Below, in pieces: positions 37,012-45,105 of a stretch of 64,000 nt of DNA. The position numbers and the translations under genes were made by a program. The DNA is taken from contig NZ_JAANOV010000001.1 of assembly GCF_011758745.1 (NCBI RefSeq), forward strand, positions 2,170,001 through 2,234,000. Reading direction: 5' to 3'. The stretch's first letter is position 1. Each line of letters starts with the position of its first letter. Below the pieces are notes generated by a model. It made no database searches. It worked only from the letters and a program-made list of their open reading frames with translations, and had not been told where the DNA came from. Origin of the DNA: Amycolatopsis granulosa (GTDB lineage Bacteria > Actinomycetota > Actinomycetes > Mycobacteriales > Pseudonocardiaceae).

Positions 37012-39192
37012 TCACTCGGCGGCGATGCGCCGCAGGGCGGTGACGACCTCGTCGGTCTTCGCGATCGCGGCGCGCTCGAGCACCTTGCTGATGCTCGGCG
37101 ACGCCTCGCCGCCGGTCACCCGCTCGACGGGGGCGTCCAGCCAGTCGAAGAGGCGGCGCTGGATCTCGTCGGCCAGCCAGCCGCCGTAGGAGGTGCCGAT
37201 CGCTCCCTGCTCGACGATCAGGACCCGGTTGGTCTTCCGCACGCTCTCCTCGATCGTGGCCCAGTCCAGGGAAGCGCGGTCCAGCCAGCGCAGGTCGATC
37301 AGATCGGCGGAGACCTCGCCGACCTCGTCCAGCGCCTCCAGGCAGTGCCCCACCATGGAGAGGTAGGAGATGACCGTGAGGTCGGTGCCCTCCCGTCGCA
37401 CGGCCGCCTTGCCGACCGGCAGGTGGTAGTCGAGGTCGTCGACCGGGCCGACACCCGTCGTGGTGTAGAGGTCGACGTGCTCGAGCACGACCACCGGGTC
37501 GTCGCAGGCGAGCGCGGTGTTCATCAGCCCGACGTAGTCGAACGGCGTGGACGGGGCGACCACCCGCAGCCCGGGCGCGGTGGTCAGGATGCCGGCCGGG
37601 TCCATCGAGTGCTGGGAGCCGTAGCCGGTTCCGGCGGCGAGCTTGCTGCGCAGCACGAACGGGACGGCGCTCTCACCGCCGAACATGTGGCGGGCCTTGG
37701 CGACCTGGTTGAACAGCTGGTCGGCGGCGACCCACATGAAGTCGGCGTACATGAACTCCACGACCGGCCGGAACCTGCCGTCGAGGGCCATCCCCCCGCC
37801 CAGCCCGGCGAAAGCGTTTTCACTGATCGGGGTGCCGAGGACCCGGCCGGGGAACAGTTCGAGGGCGCGTTTGGTGGCGCCGTTGGTGCCGCCCTTGAGG
37901 CCGTCGACGTCCTCGCCCATCACGACGATGCGGTCGTCGGTCTCCATCCGCCGGCCCATCACGTCGCTGACCACGTCGATGAACCGCCGCTCGCCGAGCT
38001 CGCCGGTGAAGTCGTCCTGGTCCTCGAACCGGAGTCCCTCCAGCTCGGCGAGGTCGCCGCGCACGCCGACGTCGACGAAGCTGGTGTCGGGCCACAGCTC
38101 CGGCCGGATGCGGCGCTGCCCCGGCTTGCCTCCGGCGACCGGCTCCAGCAGCCCGTCACCGATACCGGCCATGACCGCGTCCACCTCGGCTTTCGCCGCG
38201 TCGACCGCGTCAGCGGTGAGCAGGCCCCGCTCGACCACGGCGGCACGCAGCTGGTCGATGGCGTCGCGCTCCCGCCACGCCTTCTCCTCGGCCTTGGAGC
38301 GGTAGCCGAAGGCGGAACCGGGGAAGGCGCCGTTCTGGTGGAAGTAGCGGTAGAGATCGGCCTCGATGATCGTCGGGCCGTGACCGGCCCGCATGTGCTC
38401 GACCGCTTCGGTCATCGCCGTGTACACGGCGAGGGCGTCCATGCCGTCGACGCGCCAGCTCGGGATGCCGAACCCGGGGCCACGAGCCGACAGCCGGGTC
38501 TCCGCGGTGGCCTTGGCCACCGGCGTCGAGACGGCGTACTGGTTGTTCTCGATGAAGAAGCAGATCGGCAGCTTCCAGGCGGCCGCGAGGTTGAACGTCT
38601 CCAGGACCGAACCGATGTTGACCGCCCCGTCGCCGAAGTAGGTGACCGAGACCGCGTCCGTTCCGGCGTGTTTCATGTTCCAGGCGAAACCGGCGGCCTG
38701 CGGGACGCCGCCGCCGACGATGGCGTTGGTGCCCATCGCGCCCGCTTCGCGCCACTGCAGGTGCATCGACCCGCCGCGCCCGCGGCAGAAGCCGTCGGCG
38801 AGACCGCAGATCTCGGCGAGCGTGCGGCGGAACACCTCGTGCACCTCGGGCGTGATCTCCGGGAGCGCGCCGGGCTTGGGCTGGAGAACGTGGCCGACCG
38901 CCTTGGCGATGAACTGGTGGTGGCCGCGGTGGGATCCGTTGACGAAGTCGTCGGAGCGCAGCGGGAGGATCGAGCCGACGGCGCCGCCCTCCTGGCCCAC
39001 GCTGGAGTGGGCCGGGCCGTGGATGAGGCCCTGCCCGGCGAGTTCGAGCACGTACTCCTCGAACGAGCGGATCCACTGCGCGCGCCCGAGCAGCTGCAGA
39101 AGCACGTCCGGGTCGGCGTCCGACCAGTCCCGCGCGCTGGTGGACAGCTCCACCCAGGGTGCGCCGGGGACCAGGTCCGTGTGCGTCGTCAT
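37012..39192 (-). CDS. 2-oxoacid dehydrogenase E1, alpha and beta subunits fused
   Basis: A 726-residue single chain. The N-terminal half (about 30-340) is E1-alpha with SRGRGGSMHL-like CRGRGGSMHLQW and the thiamine-diphosphate motif GDGAVNIG...ENNQ. The C-terminal half (about 385-720) is E1-beta (ERRFIDVVSDVMGRRMETDDRIVVMGEDV, SENAFAGLGGGMALDGRFRPVVEFMYADF, DLRWLDRASLD). E1-alpha and -beta are separate genes in most actinobacteria. Candidate substrates are pyruvate, acetoin or an island-specific 2-oxoacid. It is the first gene of the complex operon; a GntR-type site lies 22 bases before its ATG. Confidence 0.92.
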   Translation of the reverse strand: MTTHTDLVPGAPWVELSTSARDWSDADPDVLLQLLGRAQWIRSFEEYVLELAGQGLIHGPAHSSVGQEGGAVGSILPLRSDDFVNGSHRGHHQFIAKAVGHVLQPKPGALPEITPEVHEVFRRTLAEICGLADGFCRGRGGSMHLQWREAGAMGTNAIVGGGVPQAAGFAWNMKHAGTDAVSVTYFGDGAVNIGSVLETFNLAAAWKLPICFFIENNQYAVSTPVAKATAETRLSARGPGFGIPSWRVDGMDALAVYTAMTEAVEHMRAGHGPTIIEADLYRYFHQNGAFPGSAFGYRSKAEEKAWRERDAIDQLRAAVVERGLLTADAVDAAKAEVDAVMAGIGDGLLEPVAGGKPGQRRIRPELWPDTSFVDVGVRGDLAELEGLRFEDQDDFTGELGERRFIDVVSDVMGRRMETDDRIVVMGEDVDGLKGGTNGATKRALELFPGRVLGTPISENAFAGLGGGMALDGRFRPVVEFMYADFMWVAADQLFNQVAKARHMFGGESAVPFVLRSKLAAGTGYGSQHSMDPAGILTTAPGLRVVAPSTPFDYVGLMNTALACDDPVVVLEHVDLYTTTGVGPVDDLDYHLPVGKAAVRREGTDLTVISYLSMVGHCLEALDEVGEVSADLIDLRWLDRASLDWATIEESVRKTNRVLIVEQGAIGTSYGGWLADEIQRRLFDWLDAPVERVTGGEASPSISKVLERAAIAKTDEVVTALRRIAAE

Positions 39193-39213
39193 GGTGCCTC
39201 TCCCGATCTCGTC

Positions 39214-39225
39214 AATGGATCCATT
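39214..39225. promoter_or_regulatory. GntR-type operator in front of the E1 gene
   Basis: AATGGATCCATT, a perfect 12-bp palindrome. A near copy (AATGTATCCATT) lies at 39278-39289 before the divergent VOC-GntR genes. Confidence 0.75.
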
Positions 39226-39277
39226 ATCGGATCTGACGCTGGCTTCTACCGTGGAATACCTCTACCCTAAGGGGTGG

Positions 39278-39289
39278 AATGTATCCATT
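39278..39289. promoter_or_regulatory. GntR-type operator in front of the VOC-GntR genes
   Basis: AATGTATCCATT, one base off the palindrome at 39214-39225. It ends 16 bases before the VOC ATG, so the GntR product probably controls both directions, including its own gene. Confidence 0.72.
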
Positions 39290-39305
39290 GCAAGGAAGAG
39301 GCGCG

Positions 39306-39815
39306 ATGACCACCACGCGAATCCCGGGCGTCCGGGGCGTCGACCACTTCGGCGTCACCGTCCCCGACCTCGACCAGGCGCACACCTTCTTCACCGAGGT
39401 CCTGGGCTGCGAGTACCTGTACCGGCTGGGGCCGTACCAGCACGACGACGACTGGATGAGCGTGCACCTGGGCGTGCACGAGAAGGCGGTGATGCGACGG
39501 CTGCACTTCTACCGGCTCGGCGGCCAGGCGATCTTCGAGGTGTTCCAGTACGAGGCACCCGATCAGCGGACCGAACCGCCCCGCAACAGCGACATCGGCG
39601 GCCACCACGTCGCGATCTACGTCGAGGACCTCGACGCCGCCGTGGCGGCCCTGCACGCGAACGGCCTGACGGTCATGGGTGAGCCGACCGCGAGCAAGAA
39701 CGCGAGTGAAGGACAGCGCTGGGTGTACTTTCTCAGCCCGTGGGGGATGCAGTTCGAGCTGGTCTCCTACCCCGGCGGAAAGGCCTTCGACCACAACCCT
39801 TCCGCCTTCGACTGA
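39306..39815 (+). CDS. VOC-family metalloprotein (dioxygenase/glyoxalase-like)
   Basis: A 169-residue VOC protein with a complete metal-ligand set: His in VDHFGVTVPD, Glu in AIFEVFQY, His in GGHHVAIYV and Glu in MQFELVSYP. It begins RGVDHFGVTVPDLDQAHTFFTEVLG. It could be a glyoxalase, epimerase or extradiol-type enzyme acting on the same pathway as the neighbouring dehydrogenase complex. It is co-transcribed with the GntR gene 15 bases downstream. Confidence 0.82.
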   Translation: MTTTRIPGVRGVDHFGVTVPDLDQAHTFFTEVLGCEYLYRLGPYQHDDDWMSVHLGVHEKAVMRRLHFYRLGGQAIFEVFQYEAPDQRTEPPRNSDIGGHHVAIYVEDLDAAVAALHANGLTVMGEPTASKNASEGQRWVYFLSPWGMQFELVSYPGGKAFDHNPSAFD

Positions 39816-39830
39816 CCGGAAGGAGTGTTC

Positions 39831-40514
39831 GTGACAGCGACAGGGGCCGCACGGGTCGCGAGCCAGCGCATCGCCGAGGTCCTGCGCGAGCGCATCCTCG
39901 CCGGGCAGCTCCCGCCCGGAACCCGGATCAAGCAGGACGAGCTGGCCGAGGAGCTCTCCGCCAGCCGGATCCCGGTCCGCGAGGCGCTGCGCATCCTGGA
40001 GTCGCGTGGCCTGGTCGAGGTTCGCGCCAATTCCGGCGCGTGGGTCACGCAGATGGACCTGCACAACCTGACCATCACCTACCAGATCCGGGAACGGATC
40101 GAGCCCCTGCTGCTGATGGACAGCGTGCCCCGGCTGGATCCGGCCGTGGTCGCGCGGATGCGCGAAATCCAGGCGGAGATCGAGACGAACGACGACCTCG
40201 AACGGTTCATGGCGCTCGACCGCGAACTGCACTGGGCGACCTACGCCGGCAACCGGACTCCCTACCTGGCGACCATGGTCGAGCGGCTGTGGGACACCAC
40301 CCAGCACTACCGGCGCGAATTCGCCCGCCAGATGGGCGATCGCGGCACCTGGGCGGTCAACACCGAGCACCGGCTGCTGATCGAGGCGATCGCCAGCGGC
40401 GACACCGCCAGCGCGTCGAACGTGCTCGCGCTGCACATCCAGCGCACCCGGGTGGAGCTGGCACGCAACCCCGAGTTCCTGGCGTCGATCGGGCACGAGA
40501 CGGCGCGGTCCTGA
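39831..40514 (+). CDS. GntR-family regulator (FCD domain)
   Basis: A 227-residue regulator. The GntR winged HTH occupies about 8-70 (IAEVLRERILAGQLPPGTRIKQDELAEELSASRIPVREALRILESRGLVEV). The FCD effector domain follows (about 80-215) with the metal-binding pattern Asp/His in MALDRELHW and His residues in NTEHRLLIEAI and ALHIQRTR. The GTG at 39831 is favoured by GGAAGGAG; another GTG lies two codons upstream. It likely responds to an acid and controls the E1-E2-E3-lipoate ligase operon through the paired AATGKATCCATT sites. Confidence 0.88.
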   Translation: MTATGAARVASQRIAEVLRERILAGQLPPGTRIKQDELAEELSASRIPVREALRILESRGLVEVRANSGAWVTQMDLHNLTITYQIRERIEPLLLMDSVPRLDPAVVARMREIQAEIETNDDLERFMALDRELHWATYAGNRTPYLATMVERLWDTTQHYRREFARQMGDRGTWAVNTEHRLLIEAIASGDTASASNVLALHIQRTRVELARNPEFLASIGHETARS

Positions 40515-40529
40515 CGCCCGGGCGTGACC

Positions 40530-40574
40530 GCGTGGTGCGGTTGCGGTGCGGGCGGCACCGCAACCGCACCACGC
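40530..40574. terminator. Long bidirectional hairpin terminator
   Basis: A perfect 20-bp stem (40530-40549 with 40555-40574) and a five-base loop, further extendable past a one-base bulge to TGACCGCG/CGCGGTCA. It separates the GntR gene from the convergent end of the large minus-strand operon. Confidence 0.88.
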
Positions 40575-40578
40575 GCGG

Positions 40579-41421
40579 TCAGGCGGTGAACCGGGCGCTC
40601 CACCCGGCGTTGACGTCGATCGTCGAGCCGCTGATGTAGCGCGACTGGTCCGAGGACAGGAAGAGAACGGCGTTGGACACCTCTTCGCTGTCCAGACGGC
40701 CGGCCGGAATGGTGTGCACGGCCCAGTTCACGTACGACGTGACGTCGTCCTCGGTCGCGTCCGGGTTGTCCGGGAAGAACATCGGCGGCAGGGTGCCGTT
40801 GTTGATCATCTCGGTGCTGATGTAGCCGGGGCAGACGGCGTTCACCCGCACGAAGTGCGGGCCGAGGTCGACCGCGGCCGCCTTGACGAGCCCGATGACA
40901 CCCCACTTCGAGGCGATGTAGGCCGGGTTGTTGGCGGTGCCCACCTTGCCGACGCTGGAGGAGATCCCGACGATGGACCCGCTGCGCTGCTCGACCATCT
41001 GCGGGGACACCGCCCGGATGGTGTTGAAGACGCCGGTGAGGTTGACGTCGATCGTGTCCTGCCACTGCTGCGCCGTCATGGCCTGGACGGGTGTGTAGGA
41101 GTCGATGCCGGCGTTGGCGACGGCGATGTCCAGACGCCCCCACCGCTCGACGATCTCGCCGACGGCCCGCTCCATCTCCGGCAGCGACCGGACGTCGGCC
41201 TCGATCGCGAGGCACTCGCCGCCCGCGGCGTTGACGAGCTTCTCGGTCTCGGCGATGTCACCGGGGCGGTTGATCGCGTAGGCGGTGTGGTCGAAGGATC
41301 CGGTGAAGTCGCAGAAGGCGACCTTCGCGCCGGCGCGGGCGAAGGCGAGCGCGTGTGAGCGGCCCTGTCCCCGGCCGCCGCCGGTGACGAACGCGACCTT
41401 GCCGTCGAGGTGGTACGTCAT
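40579..41421 (-). CDS. SDR oxidoreductase of the mycofactocin-coupled type
   Basis: A 280-residue SDR. The glycine motif reads TGGGRGQGRSHALAFARAG; RGQGRSHA followed by a long insert before the ADVRS strand, and HFVRVNAVCPGYISTEMI, are characteristic of mycofactocin-associated SDRs that hold NAD tightly. Catalytic Ser in ISSSVGK and YIASK are present. Such enzymes oxidise alcohols and pass electrons to mycofactocin; the mft genes are not in this window. Last gene of the operon; its ATG overlaps the stop of the isomerase gene by one base. Confidence 0.85.
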   Translation of the reverse strand: MTYHLDGKVAFVTGGGRGQGRSHALAFARAGAKVAFCDFTGSFDHTAYAINRPGDIAETEKLVNAAGGECLAIEADVRSLPEMERAVGEIVERWGRLDIAVANAGIDSYTPVQAMTAQQWQDTIDVNLTGVFNTIRAVSPQMVEQRSGSIVGISSSVGKVGTANNPAYIASKWGVIGLVKAAAVDLGPHFVRVNAVCPGYISTEMINNGTLPPMFFPDNPDATEDDVTSYVNWAVHTIPAGRLDSEEVSNAVLFLSSDQSRYISGSTIDVNAGWSARFTA

Positions 41422-42335
41422 CAGTTCTCCTCGGTGTCTGCTCGTGCGGCGGCGATGCCGGCTTGCACGATCGGGCGGGCCGTGCTGATGGCCCGGGTGA
41501 GGGCTTCGTCGATCGGGAGTGCGCGGTGCTCGCGCGAGATGATCTCCACCCCCCACCCGCCGGTCCAGCCGGCGCGGGTGAGCGTCTCGACCAGCCCGAC
41601 GAGGTCGAAGACCCCTTCGCCGCACAGCCGGCGGTGGTGGATGGTGTCCTCGAACAGCGTGCCCCGCACCGTGGCGTCCGCGTCGTCCAGTTCGGCACCG
41701 AAGAGGATGTCGGGGGTCAGTGCGGCTTCGAGCTCGGCCAGGGTGGTACCCGCCCGGAACACGTGCCAGCTGTCCACGATCACACCACAGCCGGGATGCC
41801 CGACCGCGCGGGCCAGCTCGGCCGCGGCCGGGACGCTGCCGATCAGCGAGAACGGCATGCCTTCGATGGCGATGCGGGTGCCGCGGTCGACCGCCTGCGC
41901 GGACAGCTCGCGCAACGGCTGCACGAACGGCGTCAGGTCCTCGGCCGGATCACCGTAGGTGGTCGCGACCTTGATGTGGTTGGCACCGAGCTGTTCGGCG
42001 GCGTCTAGGAGCAGCTGCCGGGTCTCGTCGGAGCGGGCCCGGCGGGCGTCCGTGGTCCACCAGTCGGTCAGGAGCTCGACCTCGGTCTGGGCGATGCCCG
42101 CCTCGGCGATCAACTCACGCAGCGCGCGGAACCCGATGGTGTCCCGCACTTCACGCAGATCGTCCTGGGCGATGCCGATGCCGTCCCAGCCGGCCGCGGC
42201 GACCGCCCGGACGCGCTCTTCGATCGCCAGCGGGCTGCGCTCGTCGGCATCCATGGGCGCGACGTTGCCCGCGCTCGTCCAGCAGGTGGCGATCATCGCC
42301 GGCTGCGGACCCGATGTGTGTGCGGTCGTGGTCAC
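41421..42335 (-). CDS. Sugar isomerase/epimerase-like TIM-barrel protein
   Basis: A 304-residue protein of the xylose-isomerase-like TIM-barrel family. Landmarks include AAAGWDGIGIAQDDL, IKVATTYG, IAIEGMPFSLIGS, VIVDSWHVFRAGT (metal Asp/His) and GWTGGWGVEIISRE (metal Glu). Members isomerise or epimerise sugars, inositols or tartronate semialdehyde. No single activity is favoured. GTGA overlap with the aldehyde dehydrogenase gene. Confidence 0.85.
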   Translation of the reverse strand: MTTTAHTSGPQPAMIATCWTSAGNVAPMDADERSPLAIEERVRAVAAAGWDGIGIAQDDLREVRDTIGFRALRELIAEAGIAQTEVELLTDWWTTDARRARSDETRQLLLDAAEQLGANHIKVATTYGDPAEDLTPFVQPLRELSAQAVDRGTRIAIEGMPFSLIGSVPAAAELARAVGHPGCGVIVDSWHVFRAGTTLAELEAALTPDILFGAELDDADATVRGTLFEDTIHHRRLCGEGVFDLVGLVETLTRAGWTGGWGVEIISREHRALPIDEALTRAISTARPIVQAGIAAARADTEEN

Positions 42336-43792
42336 CAGTCCACCGCCACGTACTTGCTCTCGGTGAACTCGAGCATGCCCTCGTGGCCGCCCTCGCGACC
42401 GAGACCCGACTGCTTCGTGCCACCGAACGGGGCGGCGGGGTCGGAGACCACCGGACGGTTCAGCCCGACCATGCCGGAGTCGAGGCGCTCGGCGACCCGC
42501 ATCCCGGTGCGCAGGTCGCGGGTGTAGACGTAGGACACGAGACCGAACTCCGTGCGGTTGGCCAGTGCCACGGCCTCGTCGAGGTCGTCGTAGGCGACCA
42601 CGGGTGCGACCGGGCCGAAGATCTCCTGGGACAGGATGTGGGCGTCCTGCGGCACCCCGCCGAGAACGGTTGGCGTGTAGTAGTAGCCGACCCGGTCCGG
42701 CGCGGACCCGCCCGCGACCGGTACCGCCCCGGCGTCCAGCGCCGACTGGACGAGCTCGGCGACCTTGTCCCGGGTCTTCGCGTTGACCAGCGGGCCGACC
42801 TTGGTGCTCTCGACCAGCCCGGGACCGACCTCGAGCGGCTCGACCGCGGCCGCGAACCGCCGGGTGAACTCCTCGGCGACGGCGGAGTGGACGATGAACC
42901 GGTTCGCGGCGGTACACGCCGAGCCACCGTTGCGCAGCTTGGCCACCAGCGCACCGGCGACGGCTTCGTCGAGGTCGGCGTCGGGCAGCACCAGGAACGG
43001 TGCGTTGCCGCCGAGCTCCATGGACGCGGAGACGACCGTCCGCGACGCGTGGCCGAGCAGGACGCGGCCCACCTCGGTGGAGCCGGTGAAGGAGACCTTG
43101 CGGACCAGGTCGTGATCCAGCAGCGTCGAGCTCACGTCGTTGGACCGCGTCGACGGAACGATGTTGACCACACCGTCGGGGACGCCGGCCTCGGCGAGGA
43201 TCGCGACGATCGCCAGCGCGGTCAGCGGCGTCTCGGACGCGGGCTTGAGGATGACCGAACAGCCGGCGGCGAGGGCCGGGCCGATCTTGCGGGTCGCCAT
43301 GGCGGCGGGGAAGTTCCACGGCGTGATCAGCAGCGACACCCCGATCGGCTGGCGCAGCACGACGATCTTGTTGGTGCCGGCGGGAGCGTGCTCGACCACG
43401 CCGGAGAGGCGGACCGCCTCCTCGGAGTACCAGCGGAAGAACTCGGCCGCGTAGGCGACCTCGGCCCTGGCGTCCGGCAGGGACTTGCCGTTCTCCAGCA
43501 CGATCAGGCGGGCCAGCGCCTCGGCGCGCTCGGTCATCAGGTCGAAGGCACGCCGGAGCACGTCGCTGCGGAACCGCGGGCTGGTGGCCGTCCAGCGGCC
43601 CATCGCCTCCTGCGCGACGTCCACGGCGGCGACGGCGTCCGCGACCGTGCCGTTCACCACCTCCGCGATCACGTCTTCGGTTGCGGGGTTCGTGACTTCG
43701 ATGACGCCGTCGCCATCCGCCGGCTTGCCACCGATGACGGGCCCCAGTGGGATGGGTCCGAGCACCTTGATGATGTCGTCGAGATCGTTCAC
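42332..43792 (-). CDS. NAD(P)-dependent aldehyde dehydrogenase (succinate-semialdehyde type)
   Basis: A 486-residue aldehyde dehydrogenase. The oxyanion Asn is in TPWNFPAAM, Lys in VILKPASETP, the catalytic Glu in SMELGGNAPFLV and catalytic Cys in NGGSACTAANRF. Sequence style is GabD/glycolaldehyde-like, but the active-site neighbourhood SACTAANR differs slightly from the usual QTCVCANR. It would oxidise a pathway aldehyde to its acid. The GTG start has GAGGA upstream. Confidence 0.88.
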   Translation of the reverse strand: MNDLDDIIKVLGPIPLGPVIGGKPADGDGVIEVTNPATEDVIAEVVNGTVADAVAAVDVAQEAMGRWTATSPRFRSDVLRRAFDLMTERAEALARLIVLENGKSLPDARAEVAYAAEFFRWYSEEAVRLSGVVEHAPAGTNKIVVLRQPIGVSLLITPWNFPAAMATRKIGPALAAGCSVILKPASETPLTALAIVAILAEAGVPDGVVNIVPSTRSNDVSSTLLDHDLVRKVSFTGSTEVGRVLLGHASRTVVSASMELGGNAPFLVLPDADLDEAVAGALVAKLRNGGSACTAANRFIVHSAVAEEFTRRFAAAVEPLEVGPGLVESTKVGPLVNAKTRDKVAELVQSALDAGAVPVAGGSAPDRVGYYYTPTVLGGVPQDAHILSQEIFGPVAPVVAYDDLDEAVALANRTEFGLVSYVYTRDLRTGMRVAERLDSGMVGLNRPVVSDPAAPFGGTKQSGLGREGGHEGMLEFTESKYVAVDW

Positions 43793-43844
43793 AGCTGTCC
43801 TCTTCTGTGGTGTTGCGCGGGAGTGATCGGGCGGCCGGGGCTTC

Positions 43845-45095
43845 CTAGTACGGGTTGGTGACGACGAGGTCCTGGGCGGGGAACAGGGTCAGGACCTGGG
43901 GACCGTCCTCGGTGATGACGATCTCCTCCTCGATCCGGGCGGCGGAGAAGCCGTCGGTGGCCGGGCAGTAGGTCTCGAGCGCGAAGACCATGCCGACCTG
44001 GAGCTCCACCGGCTCCTTCATCGAGTTGAGGCGGGAGATGATGGGCCGCTCGTGCAGGCCGAGGCCGAGGCCGTGGGCGAACTGCAGGCCGAAGGCCTCC
44101 ATCTCGCTGCCGAAGCCGAACTCCTCGGCCGCGGGCAGCAGGGCCGCTACCTCGTCGGTACCCACGCCGGCCCGGATGCCCTCGATGCCCCGGTCCATCC
44201 ACTCCCGGGCCTTCTTGTAGGCGTCGCGCTGGGCCGGGGTGGAGCTGCCGACCGCGAAGGTGCGGTAGTAGCAGGTCCGGTAGCCGTTGTAGGAGTGGAT
44301 GATGTCGAAGAACGCCTGGTCGCCGGGCCGGATGAGCCGGTCGGTGAAGTTGTGCGGGTGCGGGTTGCACCGTTCCCCGGAGATCGCGTTGACGGCCTCG
44401 ACCTGATCGGATCCCATCTCGTAGAGCCGCTTGTTCGCGTGGGCGACGATCTGGTTCTCCCGCACGCCGGGCTTGAGCATCTCGACGATGTCCTGGTAGA
44501 CACCGTCGACCATCGCGGCGGCCTGGTTGAGGAGCATGATCTCGTCGGCCGACTTGATGCACCGGGCGTCCAGCATCAGCTGCTGGGCGTCGACCACGCG
44601 CAGGCCCTGCCGTTCCATCTCGAACAGGAACGGCGGCTCGACGATGTCCACCCCCACCGGCATGTCCGCGACCCCGGCCTCGACCAGCATCGACTTGATC
44701 TCGGCGACCGCCTCGGCCATCAGGCCGACCGAGGGTGCGACGGCGCCTCGGAAGCCGAGGAACCCGGCGCGGTAGTTCTCCTCGGGAACCCACCGGGAGT
44801 ACTTCTTGTGGTGCTTGACCGCCGACCCGAAATCCCACAGGACCGGGTCCTTGTCGCGGGCCAGCAACGCGTACCGGATCATCTTGTCGCCCAGGGCGCC
44901 ACCGATCCAGGTCTGGGTGGTGTACCGGATGTTGTAGAAGTCGAAGAGCAGGAACGCACCGCACTCGCTGCTCGCCAGCGCGGCTTTCGCGCGGTCCAGG
45001 CGGTAGCGGCGGAGCCGGTCGAAGTCGACGCGCTCCTCGTAGTCGACGCCCATGTGCCCGGGCGCCGGCAGGGGCTGGGGTGCTTGCGTGGTCAC
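43845..45095 (-). CDS. M24 'pita-bread' family protein, creatinase/DddP-like, probably not a peptidase
   Basis: A 416-residue protein with the creatinase/aminopeptidase-P layout: N-terminal domain about 25-190, catalytic domain 195-410. Peptidase metal ligands are only partly kept. D264 is present, but the second Asp (normally in a GYxxDxxRT motif) is C275 in GYRTCYYRTF. H341 (HGLGLGLHERP), E374 and E389 remain. NPHPHNF (246-248) sits where creatinase has its catalytic His. Relatives include creatinase, ectoine hydrolase and the DMSP lyase DddP. It is embedded in the oxidoreductase operon, so a C-N or C-O cleaving role on the pathway compound is likely. Confidence 0.75.
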   Translation of the reverse strand: MTTQAPQPLPAPGHMGVDYEERVDFDRLRRYRLDRAKAALASSECGAFLLFDFYNIRYTTQTWIGGALGDKMIRYALLARDKDPVLWDFGSAVKHHKKYSRWVPEENYRAGFLGFRGAVAPSVGLMAEAVAEIKSMLVEAGVADMPVGVDIVEPPFLFEMERQGLRVVDAQQLMLDARCIKSADEIMLLNQAAAMVDGVYQDIVEMLKPGVRENQIVAHANKRLYEMGSDQVEAVNAISGERCNPHPHNFTDRLIRPGDQAFFDIIHSYNGYRTCYYRTFAVGSSTPAQRDAYKKAREWMDRGIEGIRAGVGTDEVAALLPAAEEFGFGSEMEAFGLQFAHGLGLGLHERPIISRLNSMKEPVELQVGMVFALETYCPATDGFSAARIEEEIVITEDGPQVLTLFPAQDLVVTNPY

Positions 45096-45105
45096 TGGAG
45101 ATCCT

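Noticed and set aside
35641..39270. 1209-codon open frame on the plus strand opposite E1-E2
   Set aside because: It is the complement of the E1 and E2 genes; composition (Val/Gly/Asp/Arg runs) is typical of an antisense shadow.
39288..39293. TTGCAA half-site near the VOC gene as another LacI operator
   Set aside because: Only a half-site; it overlaps the better-supported GntR palindrome.
43845..45095. Call of a plain Xaa-Pro aminopeptidase
   Set aside because: One of the two metal aspartates is cysteine and the active-site histidine region is creatinase-like.
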